A stretch of DNA of 64,000 bases, taken from contig NW_020167537.1 of the NCBI RefSeq assembly GCF_001641265.1, positions 62,001-126,000 on the forward strand, read 5' to 3'. The stretch comes from Pseudogymnoascus destructans. Its lineage: Eukaryota; Ascomycota; Leotiomycetes; Thelebolales; Thelebolaceae. The notes beneath the pieces were generated by a model. The model saw only the letters and a list, made by a program, of their open reading frames with translations, was not told the DNA's origin and ran no database searches. A program made the position numbers and the translations under genes. Shown here one piece after another: positions 1 to 11,419 of this stretch. How positions within the stretch are numbered: position 1 is the stretch's first letter; each line of letters starts with the position of its first letter.

Positions 1-554
1 TCTGCTCACGCCAAACGCCAATTGGGGAGCCCGACGATTGCACTGGGAAAAGCTGCCATTCTCTTTTCCTCAACATAATCATGACTAGTTATAATTATCA
101 AAAACTCATAAGTTAACATAGTTGTATACTAAGTTGGTTATGACACTACGTTAATTACTTTTCCCTACCCTACTCCCTTTTGACTTTAACATGCGTTTTC
201 TCTATAACTATAAATAGAAATTCAAACCTAAGAAGCCTGAATCGTTATTTGTTCATTAAAAAAACTTAGTTGTTGCTCTACTGCTAAAATCTACAAAGTC
301 CTATATATGACACTATCTTCTTGATAGCTAGAACGATTCGCGCTTCTTGGGTTTGATTTCAAAAGGTAGTGGGGTGGGGAAAAGTGATCAACTCGGTGTT
401 CAACCACGTTAGTCATGATTATTATGATTATTTGTGCTAACCCTGCTCTTCTTCATTAATCCCTCTCGCCCTCTGGTATCGTTGAAAAACCCCACAGCTC
501 CCCACAGCTTGCTTATCTGTCCCGTTCCCTGCACTCATATCTAAGATCGCCAAC
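1..554. other. Intergenic, AT-rich; no gene seen
   Basis: No convincing coding frame is visible on either strand. The last 150 bases are the likely promoter and leader of the esterase gene that starts at 555. Confidence 0.5.
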
Positions 555-1700
555 ATGATCGCTTTCAAGGCTCCCGAAAAGGATATTCTTGCTACGGCTC
601 CTACGGTTTGTTCGAGGAAACACACTTGTAAATTAGACTGACGAGCTAATAAAATCGCAGCTGCCGTACAAGCAATTCCTCCTCTTTGGCGACTCCATCA
701 CCCAGGGCGCCTTTGATCAGACTAAAGGGTTTGCTCTAGGCGCTCAGTTGGCTCATGGTACGCTCCCATGATCTAGTCATGCGTGGGAGCAAACTTAGAC
801 GCTCGAGTAGACGTTACTTCCATCAGCCCAGCTGACCCTGCCCTACAGATTATATGCGCCGCCTAGACGTTGTGGACCGCGGCCTTAGGTATGTCTCCTA
901 ATCACTAGACGATCCTTTGCCAACACCTCCAGTGGATACAACACCGACCAGGCCCTCGCCATAATCGAATACATCTTCCCTCCTCCAACCACCGCCAAAA
1001 TCGACTACATGGTATATCTCCCGCCTTCCCTCCCAACCCCCACTAACCCCTCAACAGACCCTCTTCTTCGGTGCCAACGACTCCTGCCACATCGGCGGCG
1101 TCAGCCACCAACACGTCCCCCTCCAAACCTACCGCGAGAACCTCCTCGCTATCCTCTCCCACCCGCTCCTCCTCGCGCACAACCCACGCATCATCATTAT
1201 CACCACCCCGCCCGTGGATGAGTATCAACTCGCCGAGGAGACCCGCTCAGATGGGCGTGTTGACCGCAGTCGCAGCGCCGAGAATGCCCGGGCATACGCT
1301 GAAGCTGGGAAGGCCGTCGGGGAGGCGCTGAGAGCAGAAGGACGGGAAGTTGTCGTTTGTGACCTGTGGAGCGCGTTGATGGCGCGGACAGGGTGGAGCG
1401 GCGAGGGCGTGCTCCCGGGCAGTTTGAAGACGGATAAGAATCCTGCCTTTGCTGAGTTGCTCTCCGATGGTATGTATAATTTCTTCCTTCCTGCCCATAC
1501 CGTCATCCCATCGGAACATCAACTTCAACACCATCATCCCAATCCCCACCGCTAACACCCTCCTGAAAGGCCTCCACTTCAACCCCCCCGCCTATCGGGT
1601 CCTTTATGATGAGCTTCGCCAGACCCTGGAACAGACCTGGCCAGACAGCCACCCAGAGCGCCTGGAGAAGCATTTTCCAGATTGGAACTCCTGGTTTTAG
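555..1700 (+). CDS. GDSL/SGNH esterase, isoamyl-acetate-hydrolysing type (IAH1-like)
   Basis: Predicted SGNH-fold hydrolase that cleaves small esters such as acetate esters; probably cytosolic, as no signal peptide is visible. My model has six exons (555-605, 661-757, 849-888, 933-1011, 1058-1469, 1570-1700) and gives 269 residues, close to the usual length of IAH1 proteins. Visible family blocks in order: FGDSIT (catalytic Ser) near residue 27, a Gly-containing block before SGYNT, GANDS (block III, oxyanion Asn) near residue 97, and GLHFN near residue 232, where the Asp-x-x-His dyad reads as D-G-L-H after splicing of the last intron. Splice phases agree at all five junctions, and the last intron has a GCTAAC branch site. 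The ATG at 555 is the first in frame. It is the first gene of the ordinary host block; no co-regulated partner is evident. The exact substrate is inferred from the family only. Confidence 0.88.
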
Positions 1701-2774
1701 GGTTTTGCGGTTGACCGGCCGGAATGTGAGCAACGACTTGAGCAGGTTTCGCGACGCGAACAGCGAGAGCAGCACGCGCATGTGGTGACGGTTCGAGAGG
1801 GAGGCTTTCGTGAGTGCGGCGAGAGGCGGAGAGGCGCGTAGGACGGCGCGCGGTGTGGTGATGGCGACGGGGAGGGCGGGGACGCGTAGCTGGCTAAATT
1901 TTGGGGCCATGATTGGGCATCTCTTGTTCGTGGTGGCGGCGATGGGATTCGCGTTGTTAACCCCAGGTCGTGATGGGGAGTAACCTAAATAGACAGAAAA
2001 TAGACACCAATTAGACGCGTTGAGCTTCGCGTCGAACTCTGGACTCGGTGACGCTATGCCCCTTTCAGCGACGGAACCGCATTGTTCAAAGCACTCTAAC
2101 GGAAATGAAGGCTGGAGAGGTTCCCCATATATCTCGCGGGAGTTGCTTGATTTAGTCGTAGCCTCGTCTGCACGATTCAGTGACACTTGTTGGCATTTGT
2201 TAACAGTTGAGAGGAAAGGCATTTCAAATACAGCGTCTGCCGAGGCATTGACGATGGACTAGTCCACATCGGATTTAGCGCAGTCCGCAAGCGGGCCTGG
2301 GTACAGAGAGAGCATTCACATGCCAGAATTGTGTGGCAGGGTCCCACAAAGCATAAATATCAAATTTCTATTTATGAAACTCATCCTGGGCCAATAAGAA
2401 GCCTGCTATTTCACTCGAGTTCACTTTTGTGCAGCCCACAAGCTAATTCTGATCACATGACGAAGGAGCTGTGAACACAACGACATAATATGTCATGTGA
2501 TGGAACCAGAATCCGGGGACGGCAAAACTTAAATGCTGGGGGGAATCCCTGTATTAAAACTCCGCATTGTGGGGTCATGAGAGCATGTGAAAGCCACACC
2601 AGCGCTGACGATTACCTTGTGTTTCCGCCGAGGCCCTCTATATGAATAAACCCCGTTCCTAACGGCTCCTTTTTTCCTTCCTCCTCTTACTATACCGCTA
2701 TCTGTTCTCTAATAGACTTTCCTTCATTTTGGGAAAGATTTTTTTATAGCGATTACACCCCACACAACGACACA
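1701..2774. other. Intergenic with promoter of the acyl-CoA dehydrogenase gene
   Basis: No supported gene. A 239-codon minus-strand frame (1503-2222) overlaps the end of the esterase gene but shows no recognisable domain. Bases 2660-2720 are pyrimidine-rich, as is common just upstream of fungal starts, and fit the promoter or leader of the gene at 2775. Confidence 0.45.
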
Positions 2775-4524
2775 ATGTCGAAAACTTTCACCACCGCCGA
2801 TGTTGCGGCGCATAACTCGCCTAGCGACCTGTTCATCATCGTCGACGAGGATGTTTACGACCTGACCAAGTTCCAGGATGACCACCCAGGTGGAAAGAAG
2901 ATCCTCAGCAGGGTTGCCGGAAAGGACGCCTCAAAACACTTCTGGAAGTATCACAATGGTATGATGACCCAGCTCACCTCTTCACCATCGCGCAAATACT
3001 GACGAATAACAGCCGGTATTCTCAAGAAGTACAAGGCCAAGCTCCAGGTTGGATCGTTGGATACCAAGAAGGCCGAAGCACCCCCACCACCTCCTCCAGC
3101 ACCGGCAGCAGCTGCTAAGCCGGTTGCCACATCCGCTCCCCTAGTTAAGGTCGACAAGTCGCAATTCGAGCCGTTGGAGGAGTTCGGCGACATGATCCCA
3201 TACGCTGACCCATCGTGGTACCAAACTGTACGTACTTGCGCTCACCCATCACATGCCCCGAACAACACACTAACAGAATCTACAGTATCACTCCCCATAC
3301 CACAATGAGACCCACGTTGCTCTTCGCGCCGAGATCCGCGCCTTCGTTGAGGAGAAGATTGAGCCATTCGTGACTGAATGGGACGAGGCCAAGGAGGTCC
3401 CCGAAGCCATCTACAAGGAGATGGGCACTCGCGGATACCTGGCCGGCCTCATGGGTTCGGACAACTTCCCCACCGAATACACCAACAACCGCGTCGCCTC
3501 CGTGGCCCCTGAGCAGTGGGATCTCTTCCACGAGCTGATCGTCACGGACGAGCTGTCTCGCGCCGCCTCGGGAGGTTTCGTCTGGAATGTCATTGGAGGT
3601 TTCGGTATCGGCTGCCCACCTATCATGCACTTCGGCTCAGACGCCCTGAAGAAGCGCATTCTCCCTGGCATCCTCAACGGTGACAAGCGCGTCTGCCTCG
3701 CCATCACCGAACCCGACGCAGGATCCGACGTTGCGAGCTTAGGCTGCGAGGCCAAGCTCTCCGAGGATGGCAAGCACTACATCGTTAACGGTGAGAAGAA
3801 GTGGATCACCAACGGTATCTGGTCCGACTACTTCACCGTTGCCGTCCGCACCGGCAAGCCCGGCATGAACGGACTCAGCGTGCTGCTCATTGAGCGCGAG
3901 GCTGGCGGCGTCACGACGCGCCGCATGGACTGCCAGGGTGTGTGGTCCTCGGGAACCACCTACATCAACTTCGAGGACGTCAAGGTCCCCGTTGAGAACC
4001 TGATCGGCAAGGAGAACCAGGGCTTCAAGGTCATCATGACCAACTTCAACCACGAGCGCATCGGCATCATCATCCAGTGCATCCGCTTCTCGCGTGTCTG
4101 CTACTCCGAGTGCGTCTCGTACGCCCACAAGCGCCGCACCTTCGGCGTGCCCCTCATCAAGCACCCCGTCATCCGCCTCAAGCTCGCGCACATGGCCCGC
4201 CAGATCGAGGCCTCGTACGCGTGGCTGGAGAACCTCATCTTCCAGTGCCAGCGCATGGACCAGACCGAGGCCATGCTCAAGCTCGGTGGCGCCATCGCCA
4301 GTCTCAAGGCCCAGAGCACCGTCACCTTTGAGTACTGCGCCCGCGAGGCCAGTCAGATCTTCGGTGGTCTGTCGTACAGCCGTGGTGGCCAGGGCGGCAA
4401 GATCGAGCGTCTGTACCGTGATGTTCGCGCGTACGCCATCCCAGGTGGTAGCGAGGAGATCATGTTGGATCTGAGCATCAGGCAGGCACTGAAGGTGCAT
4501 GAGATGCTGGGGATGAAGTTGTAG
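2775..4524 (+). CDS. Cytochrome b5-acyl-CoA dehydrogenase fusion protein
   Basis: A flavoenzyme of the acyl-CoA dehydrogenase family with an N-terminal cytochrome b5-type haem domain; expected to introduce a 2,3 double bond in an acyl-CoA, with the haem domain as likely electron carrier. Exons 2775-2958, 3013-3227 and 3286-4524 give 545 residues. Residues 1-80 carry the b5 signature HPGG plus the second haem His in KYHN; a Pro/Ala-rich linker follows (near 85-110), then the dehydrogenase domain with CLAITEPDAGSD and WITNG (flavin and substrate region). GGSEEI sits near the C-terminus, where the family places its catalytic acid in some members. The end, GMKL, only loosely resembles a peroxisomal PTS1. 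The second acceptor could alternatively lie at 3276/3277, adding three residues. Codon use is strongly GC-rich, as in a well-expressed host gene. No neighbours suggest a pathway. Confidence 0.9.
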
Positions 4525-6011
4525 ACTGGTTAGAGTTTGTTAGGGGCAGTGGGAGGTTCTGGTGATACCCGGATTAAAAGGCGAGAGGGTATCTGTAATT
4601 GTATGCATTGATGTGTATGTATGTGGGCAGGTTTATAATCTTAGTATCTAAACGACATTACTATCTTGTATTACATTTCATGTGTTAGTGCCGTGTTGTC
4701 CCGTGATCGTTCTGGCTGGTCTCCAACGGGGTGTCTCTCAGCGACCTTGGCGGTATGAGCACAACGTCATGTCATTATGGGGAGTTTGGTGTGATCCGTA
4801 GGGACTCTGCTCCGTGTTCTAAAAGCCTGTTCGAAGCCTGTGTTCGAAATCAATGTTATGGAGGTGTCCACGTGATCCCATATCACTTTCTCTCAGCTTC
4901 AACGCAGTTTCCACTGAAGCGATGCCCATGCCCTTATTCGTGTTGGGGACACGCACTAAGCGCCAACTAAATACATTAGAGGACATTAGAGGAGGCTCAG
5001 CCTCCTCTAATGTCCTCAGTTCACAAGATAGTGGTGGATCGTAGCTCAGCCTCGCTGCCCACGACGACTCGGTGATCATCTTTCTTGATCTTGGCTACCG
5101 TGGGCGCAGATATGGAACTGCCCAGCTTTGGGCAATTAGCGCCAAGCGAGCGTTTATGGAAGTCGCCACCGCACATCTTTTCTTCCCACAGCGAGTCCAG
5201 TTTCCTGTCACCGACACTCACGGATCTTCTCCAGACGTCAATCGATCAACATCGTATCACTAATCGACTCTGCAAAAGAATATAACAACCACGCATTTAC
5301 TAAAACTCATCTTCTTCTCTTTCTTCTCTTCATAGACAACCCTTTCTTCTAACCCGTCTCGGCCGGCGAATGTCCACCCTATCTCTTGGCCTTCTTGGCT
5401 ACTCTCCGTGAGACCAATTACTCCAATTACTCCCACCAACGGCACGTATCCACTCGCTATTCCTGCACACTCATCATCAAACGTCAACCCCATCCCCTTA
5501 CTCCAGTACGTGCACAATGCTCCCATGGTTCATCTTGTGCCTCTGGGCACCGCAAATGTGCTGCCCATACAAGGCCGTATCGCTATTTGCGATGCCCTAC
5601 CCATACGCGGCACAACCACCAGCCCAGCAATGCCGCGGCGCCTTGGCGATCGAAGGGTGTGTTTGTGTCGTCGTCGTCAGTCGTCAGGTTTGGACTTGGA
5701 CCTCTCTCTCTTACTCTCTGTTACTTCATATTGCTATACCAACGTCATCTCACCATCTCTCGCTCGTTCCTGTCTTTCCCTGTGTTTTCCCATTCCTTTA
5801 TGCCCCGTCTCCTGTGGGCTCTTGCTCCTGCGACTACGTGAACTCGCTCGGTGTACGATATCTTTCCGACATTTACCCCAAGTCTGTACTGTGACGACAA
5901 TGCTGTGTTGATCGAAGCTGCCTGCGAACTCGAATCTTCCGACCCATACGGCCTCGATCTTTCTGTACCTTTTAGCTCTTCTGAACATATATACTCGCGC
6001 ATCCGCCCATC
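4525..6011. other. Long intergenic stretch between two forward genes
   Basis: Contains the 3' end of the dehydrogenase gene, a 39-bp palindrome (4979-5017) and a pyrimidine-rich 5700-6000 stretch that is probably the promoter and leader of the GH76 gene. Several overlapping open frames of 60-167 codons lie here in all three forward frames, with no domain and compositionally biased; I see no gene. Confidence 0.4.
4979..5017. repeat. Perfect 39-bp palindrome (19-bp arms, 1-nt centre)
   Basis: The arms read GAGGACATTAGAGGAGGCT and its exact reverse complement around a single C at 4998. It lies about 450 bp past the dehydrogenase stop codon, so it is not an obvious transcript-end hairpin. It could be a remnant of a small foldback element. 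Confidence 0.85.
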
Positions 6012-7513
6012 ATGAGATTATGGAGCGTCGCGCGCTTTGCGGCAGCAGCTTGCCTTGGTGGCGCTCAACTGGCCGCTGCCATCGAATTTGACCCCGCCTC
6101 TCCTGGTACTGCTCTTTGCTACGTCTCCGATATCTTGCGCAGTGCTAACGGTCCTTCCAGCTTCCATCAAATCTGCCACGGGCGAGGTGGCAAAGAAGTT
6201 GATGTCATTCTACACCGGTAACAAGCCCGGCGACACACCAGGCTACCTGCCGGATCCATACTACTGGTGGGAAGCAGGAGCTATGTTCGGAGCCATGATA
6301 GACTACTGGTACTACACAAACGACACGACCTATAACGACATTGTCGAGCAAGCCTTGGTGCACCAGGCCGGCGACGACCGCAACTACATGCCCATCAACG
6401 CATCCAAATCTATGGGTAACGACGATCAAGGTTTCTGGGGTATGACAGCTATGATGGCCGCTGAGCGCAACTTTCAGAACCCCCCCAAGGACCAGCCGCA
6501 GTGGCTCGCGCTAGCACAAGCCGTCTTTAGCTTGCAGTCGGGTCGCTGGGACACGGAAACGTGCGGCGGCGGCCTGAAGTGGCAGGTCTATGTCTTCAAC
6601 AAGGGGTACGACTATAAGAACTCTATCAGCAACGGTGCCATGTTCAACATTGCGAGCAGGCTCGCGGTCTACACCGGCAACTCGACATATGCGGAGTGGG
6701 CGGAGAAGACGTGGGATTGGGTCGAGTCGATCGGTCTCATCAACGACAAGGGAGACGTGTTTGATGGTAGCAGCGATCTCTTGAATTGCACAGAGCTAGA
6801 TCACACCCAGTGGTCCTATAACGCAGGCATCTGGCTGCACGGCGCTGCGAATATGTATAAATTTGTATGTTCTGCCTCATCCCCATCCGTTTCCAACGAA
6901 CATCCCCGCTAACACATACACGCAGACCAACAACTCCGAGAAGTGGCTCGAGCGCTCTACTCGCATCCTCAACAAGGCAAGCACCCAGTTCTTCTGGAAA
7001 GACACAGGTATCATGTACGAGCCTTGTGAGGCCACTCCAGGCGAGCCCCTCTGCAACATCGATCAGATGTCCTTCAAGGCCTACCTCTCCCGCTGGCTTG
7101 GCGCCACCTCCCGCCTCATTCCCAGCCTCGCCCCAAAAATCATGGGTCTCCTCCAATCGTCCGCCGTCGCCGCTGCCAATCAATGCATACCTGGGCCTGT
7201 CGGGGCCGAATGCGGCCTGCGCTGGTATGAGGGTGCCACGGACGGCCGTGAGGGAGTCGGCCAGCAGATGGGTGCCATGGATGTCATGGGTGCGCTGCTG
7301 GTGACTGGTGCAAGGGACCTAGTTACTAACAAGACGGGTGGCACATCGTTAGGTGATTATGGTGACTCGGTGGATACTGCGGCCAAGGTTCGAGGGTCGA
7401 TCGAGGTGACAACTGCGGGGAGAGCGGCGGCTGGTATGCTGACGGCAGGCATGTGTGCTCTCGTTGGTGTAGCGGTGTGGTTCATGGTTGGGTCTGATGG
7501 GTGGGTTGCATAG
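6012..7513 (+). CDS. GH76 family cell-wall protein, DFG5/DCW1-like, GPI-type
   Basis: Predicted glycoside hydrolase family 76 protein. In fungi this family acts at the cell surface on alpha-mannan and is thought to help transfer GPI-anchored mannoproteins to wall glucan. Exons 6012-6105, 6161-6864 and 6926-7513 give 461 residues. Residues 1-23 form a signal peptide (hydrophobic, AAA end). The mature part shows PYYWWEAGAMFG, which carries the Trp/Glu of the family entry loop, then GNDDQGFW with the adjacent catalytic Asp pair, TCGGGLKWQ, and WSYNAGIWLHG. Several N-x-S/T sites are present. The C-terminus is a short hydrophobic helix (GMLTAGMCALVGVAVWFMV) after a small-residue stretch, as expected for a GPI attachment signal. 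Length is normal for the family. The assignment is secure; the individual paralogue (DFG5 or DCW1) cannot be told. Confidence 0.92.
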
Positions 7514-7845
7514 ATTTGATAAGAGGGCATCGGGTTTATATGCATACTGGTATTGCCAGTGGGTTGGTTATTGTAAGTGCTGTTGGATATCATACCATGT
7601 TTTGGATGAAAGAGTTCATGTGCGGATTGCATAGGGTTACTTGTAGAAACTAAGAAGAGAAATACGAATCAAAAGATAACATGAATGGAATTACGGGCAC
7701 TGAATATGGTGATGTGGAATCAAAATTGTTTTCTCCTGTGGGGACTAATATGCTAGATATTGTTCTCGAAACTATCTACCGTGAACTCATCGCAACTTAC
7801 CACTCTCAATGGCCTATAAAATCAACAACCAAGTCAATACCTTCA
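7514..7845. other. Intergenic, nothing recognised
   Basis: AT-rich spacer between the GH76 gene and the remnant at 7846-8100. No coding frame or repeat that I can support. Confidence 0.4.
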
Positions 7846-8100
7846 TTCGTCCCTCGTCCACCTACAACTTCGGTCCTTCGGCCTAAGTCATGCGCAATCC
7901 CCACCCCGCGAATGTCCCCATATACATCGCTTGCATGACACTCTTGATCGGCGTCGTATAGTCTCCGGCCGCATATACCCCCTTGACAGTCGTGGCCCCA
8001 AATGGCGGCGCCACCTTGATATCCCCTCCAGGCGCCAGCTCCACTTCCAACTGCTGCGCAAACTTCACATCCATAGCCAAAAACTTGACAACCACCATAG
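7846..8100 (-). pseudogene. C-terminal remnant of a thioredoxin-reductase-like flavoprotein
   Basis: Only the last part of a pyridine-nucleotide-disulphide oxidoreductase of the thioredoxin-reductase-like group remains. Reading the minus strand, the frame around 8090-7905 shows LAPGGDIKV, then VKGVYAAGDYTTP (the conserved G-x-x-A-x-GD FAD block) and MGTFAG. At about 7905 the continuation GIAHDLG, expected after this block, lies in another frame, so there is a frameshift as well. Everything upstream (NAD-binding and redox-active parts) is missing: at about 8100 the sequence changes directly into the forward-strand DUF1996 remnant. This is a dead gene end created by a rearrangement. Confidence 0.7.
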
Positions 8101-8106
8101 CAACGA

Positions 8107-8689
8107 TGCCCCTCGTAGAGCCGTGTCCTGCTGGTATCATGTCCAACATTCGATTTTCAACGTGAGTATGCCTTCTCTTGAGTTTCGTAGCTAACAAATT
8201 AGATGCTGGGATGGGGTACATCTTGACAGCACAGACCATACTTCGCATGTCGCCTACCCGTCTAGTGGTACATTCGAGAGCAACGGCCCTTGCCCAGCTT
8301 CACACCCCGTCAAGCTCCCACAGCTCTTCTACGAGGTCATCTGGGACACGACGCCCTACAACGACAGATCCCTTTGGCCTGATGATGGCAGCCAGCTTTT
8401 CATCTGGAGTTTTGGCGACCCGACAGTCTACGGGACACATGGCGATTACGTCTTTGGCTGGAAGGATACGTCGCTGCAACAGGCTATGGATACTAACTGC
8501 CAGCCCGGGCCCTGCGCCGTGCTCTCGGAGCAGTCGATCACCGCGGCGGACGCCTGCTCAAAGTCTCGCACTGTCAACGAGGAGGTGGACGGATGTACGT
8601 GTGCCGATGCCCTGTTTGTTCGCGCTGACTGTATAGGGCTCGACAAGTTGCCGGGTGATAATTGCGTGCCTATTCTAAGCCAGTGGTAA
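8107..8689 (+). pseudogene. C-terminal remnant of a DUF1996 secreted protein
   Basis: The frame carries the hallmark DUF1996 sequence: CPAGI before an intron at 8162-8202 (GTGAGT..GCTAAC..AG, 41 nt), then CWDG, DHTSHVAYP, GPCPASHPV, YEVIWDT and HGDYVFGWKD, ending at a stop at 8687-8689. Exons 8107-8161 and 8203-8689 join in phase. The family is a widespread secreted fungal domain of unknown function. The N-terminal half, including the signal peptide and the first conserved block, is absent; before about 8107 the DNA belongs to the opposite-strand reductase remnant. There is no suitable start codon context, so I call it a truncated pseudogene, although a short transcript is possible. Confidence 0.72.
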
Positions 8690-8778
8690 TAAGCTGATTA
8701 GTTAGATATAGATGTCTTACGATTTTGCGAATAGCAGTATAATCCCGACGACGAGAAGGCGCTGTGTTTACCACTACC

Positions 8779-11419
8779 TTACCACCCGAAAGACTCCTCG
8801 ATATACTCCACCCCTCTCATCCCGCTCTTTAACGCCACATGCACCGCGCCCCTTGCTTCATCCGCCATCCCAGCCGGGCCACAAACAAGCACCGCGATCC
8901 GCCCGCCTTGGCTCCCTGCCTCCCTAACCTCCTGAATGACTTCTAGCACCTTGCCTCTGATATCCGGTCTACTGTAATCAACACGCACCTCCACTGCCAA
9001 ATCATCCCTTACTTCCTTAGCCGTATCATTTACGTTTCCACCCACACGACCAAACTTGCGATTCGAGGTAGCATGGAATGAGACTTTAATATCCTCTCGT
9101 TTTAACACCGCTGCTAACTCCCTCGCCGCCAAGTCATGGAGCATAGCCGCTTGCTTGGCAGCCCAGACGAGAGTGATGCTATGCGTAACCGTTGTGCCTT
9201 GTGCCAAACGAGCAATATGCTCATTAAGATACGGCAGAGCACCAGCAATGCCCGTTCCACCCGCGAGAAGGACGATGTTCTCAAAGTGATGCAAGGGCGT
9301 GGTCTCGCCGTAAGGGCCTTCTAGGAGTACGCGAGTTTCGAGCGGCCCGGAGGGGTTTTTGATGCATTCGTCACGGAGGCGTTTGGTCCAACCTGTGGAG
9401 GGGCGGATATAGAAGAGAAATTTGTAGCGGCCTTGAGGCTGCGATTGGGCGGAATTAGTTAACACGGATTCAGAGTTGGAGGAGGAATCTAATGATGCGC
9501 TTGCTGGCAAGAAGTCGTCATCAGTACTTGTTTTAGTCGTTGGCAAAAATTCGATATTTGAAATATTTGGTTTATCGCATTCAATTGTTTCCCAGCCAGC
9601 CAGAGTGAAAGGATGATTCTCCCACCCTCTCCATTTTAGTGGTTGGTAAAGGTAGTAATGCTGATTTGGTTTCGGCTTGAGGCTCTCCGAGCCCGGGACG
9701 ACTTCGAGTCTAATCAAATCGGCCTCTTTGCTATATGTTGCTGTGGACATGGTGCGGAAGATATCCAGAGATCGACTGACATGGATATTGCAGTATACTT
9801 GTCGGACGATCCTGACAAGCCGGTCAAGTACCCATATCGCTACTAGAGGCCATAAGTAACCATCGTAAGCTTTATCTAAAATCTTAGTATGGCTAGGAGC
9901 AGTCAGCATGGTGCATCTCATCGAGGTGGCCTTCATACTAAAACAAACCCACGATTGTGGCGACAGAGAGACAGATGTGGATGATAAGGAAGACCTCGTA
10001 GCACATTTGGCGTATGAATATTGAGGAGAAAGCCAGCAGGAGACTCATGGTTACAGTGGCCTATGCTTTTATTAGCTTGGCTCTCCAGATCAACGAACCA
10101 GGATAAATAAAACTCGCCATGCCACCCATAAACCAATACTCCTTTGTCCACGACTTTTTTAGTGACCCAGCTTGAAATATTATCAGCACTGTAGTATTAA
10201 ACAATGAATCGATAGCATACAATTAGCTTGAAGAATCGAATACGCCACAGAGTGAACAATTGCCTGTATCGTTGCAATCCTCGCAATATGTCGGTGAAAG
10301 ATGTTGAACGTCGAGAAGCTCCAACCGGTTGCCCAGAGGAAGACGTTGTTTCGCCCGGAGAACATCCATAATACAGGGAGATTCGCATAAGCGATTGTTC
10401 CAGTACGGTCTGCGATATAACGCTGAAGCTGCCCCGAGTAAGAGTAGCTGTGAATGAGTCAGTGATTGCTCATCTCCAAATGACAGGTAAACTTACTAAA
10501 GATTCGGGGTGAAGATTTCATATGAGACAGCACATAGGATGAAACTGACAACATAGTATGCTATAACTATTACAAATTCTATCCTTGTCGGAATCGTGCA
10601 CTGCCAAAAGAGTCGTTGGTGGTAAGAGTTAAAGGCCGCAGGAATAATCAAATTGGCCCTGAACCAGTAATACTTTTCGGCTAAGAATGACGCAAGTTTG
10701 GAACGCGGGGCCACGGATGAATGGGGAAGTGTGGTATTCTCAATATCGCGTGACTTTCGTCCTGTGCGAGATTCGACGACAAAAGATAAAAAGCGGCTGG
10801 TCATCCCTAGGAGGAGGAGGCCGCCCCAGAATCCATACGCGGACCAACTGCGTTGAAGTCAGTTTCTGAGATCTACTACCTAGGATGATTGACATACCCA
10901 TATCTTGTGTGGGTAGCATATTGATTGTTGAAGGCAGACTATGTATGTTTAATAATCTCGTGGGAACAAATGCGGATCATGGGAACATACGATGGTCCTC
11001 TTCGAAGTCTCCCATAGAGGTTTAGAGATGACTATAGTCTCGTTCCAAAGTTTTGCTTTAGCAATATCTTCATACTCAACTACTTTCAGGTTTTTCATAT
11101 ACTCATCAGTGAAGTTCCTCTCTGTCTCAGCGTAGGAGGCAAGTTCGAACCCGGCATATTGGAGGCAATAATCGCTGAACGAGCGGCTTCCAGCTTCGAT
11201 CTCAAGAGGCGTACAGTATGTTTTTGCGGCGGCCCATATTGAGAGAGTTGTTAAGTTCCCAGCGCAAATATTTACATAGTACGATGAGGCATCGGCAAAT
11301 GTGAACAAGGTGACAGCAGTCCGGATGCCATCAACACAGAGAGTACGTGAGGGACTCTGATCGTCCCCTGCCACACCGTAGGAAAGTAGTGCACCGAGAA
11401 GTAGAAGAAATATCTTCAT
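8779..11419 (-). CDS. Ferric/cupric reductase transmembrane protein (FRE family)
   Basis: Plasma-membrane flavocytochrome that reduces extracellular ferric iron with cytosolic NADPH, the first step of reductive iron uptake. Seven exons on the minus strand (10991-11419, 10898-10938, 10497-10847, 10221-10447, 10118-10170, 9939-10060, 8779-9892) give 778 residues. A signal peptide (residues 1-18) leads an external Cys-containing domain to about residue 145; a membrane domain follows with paired haem histidines in HRHIARIATIQAIVHS and in the FLIIHIC...YH helix. The cytosolic part has HPFTLAGW (FAD), GPYGE, LLAGGTGIAGALPYL and CGPAGMADE (NADPH). A Ser-rich insert lies in the FAD domain. One intron (10061-10117) uses a GC donor. 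It is clustered with an iron permease and a ferroxidase, and two ATCTGATAA sites lie 449-577 bp upstream, so iron repression is likely. Confidence 0.92.
10061..10117 (-). other. GC-AG intron in the ferric reductase gene
   Basis: Only a GC donor (ATG|GCGAGT) with the acceptor CATAG at 10061 restores a continuous membrane-domain frame, reading FMGGM then ATVTMSLLL. A GT donor one base further in (GCGA|GTTTTA) would leave the wrong phase. The intron is 57 nt and holds a GCTAATA branch site. Confidence 0.65.

Noticed and set aside
1503..2222. 239-codon minus-strand frame downstream of the esterase gene
   Set aside because: Overlaps the last esterase exon, shows no domain and no splice-supported extension. 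A small protein starting near 1911 cannot be excluded but has no evidence.
3739..4500. 253-codon open frame antisense to the acyl-CoA dehydrogenase
   Set aside because: Shadow frame caused by GC-rich codon use in the real gene; low-complexity Ala/Asp/Leu composition and no domain.
5386..5911. Three overlapping forward frames of 125-167 codons
   Set aside because: All lie in the pyrimidine-rich leader region of the GH76 gene and have no domain.
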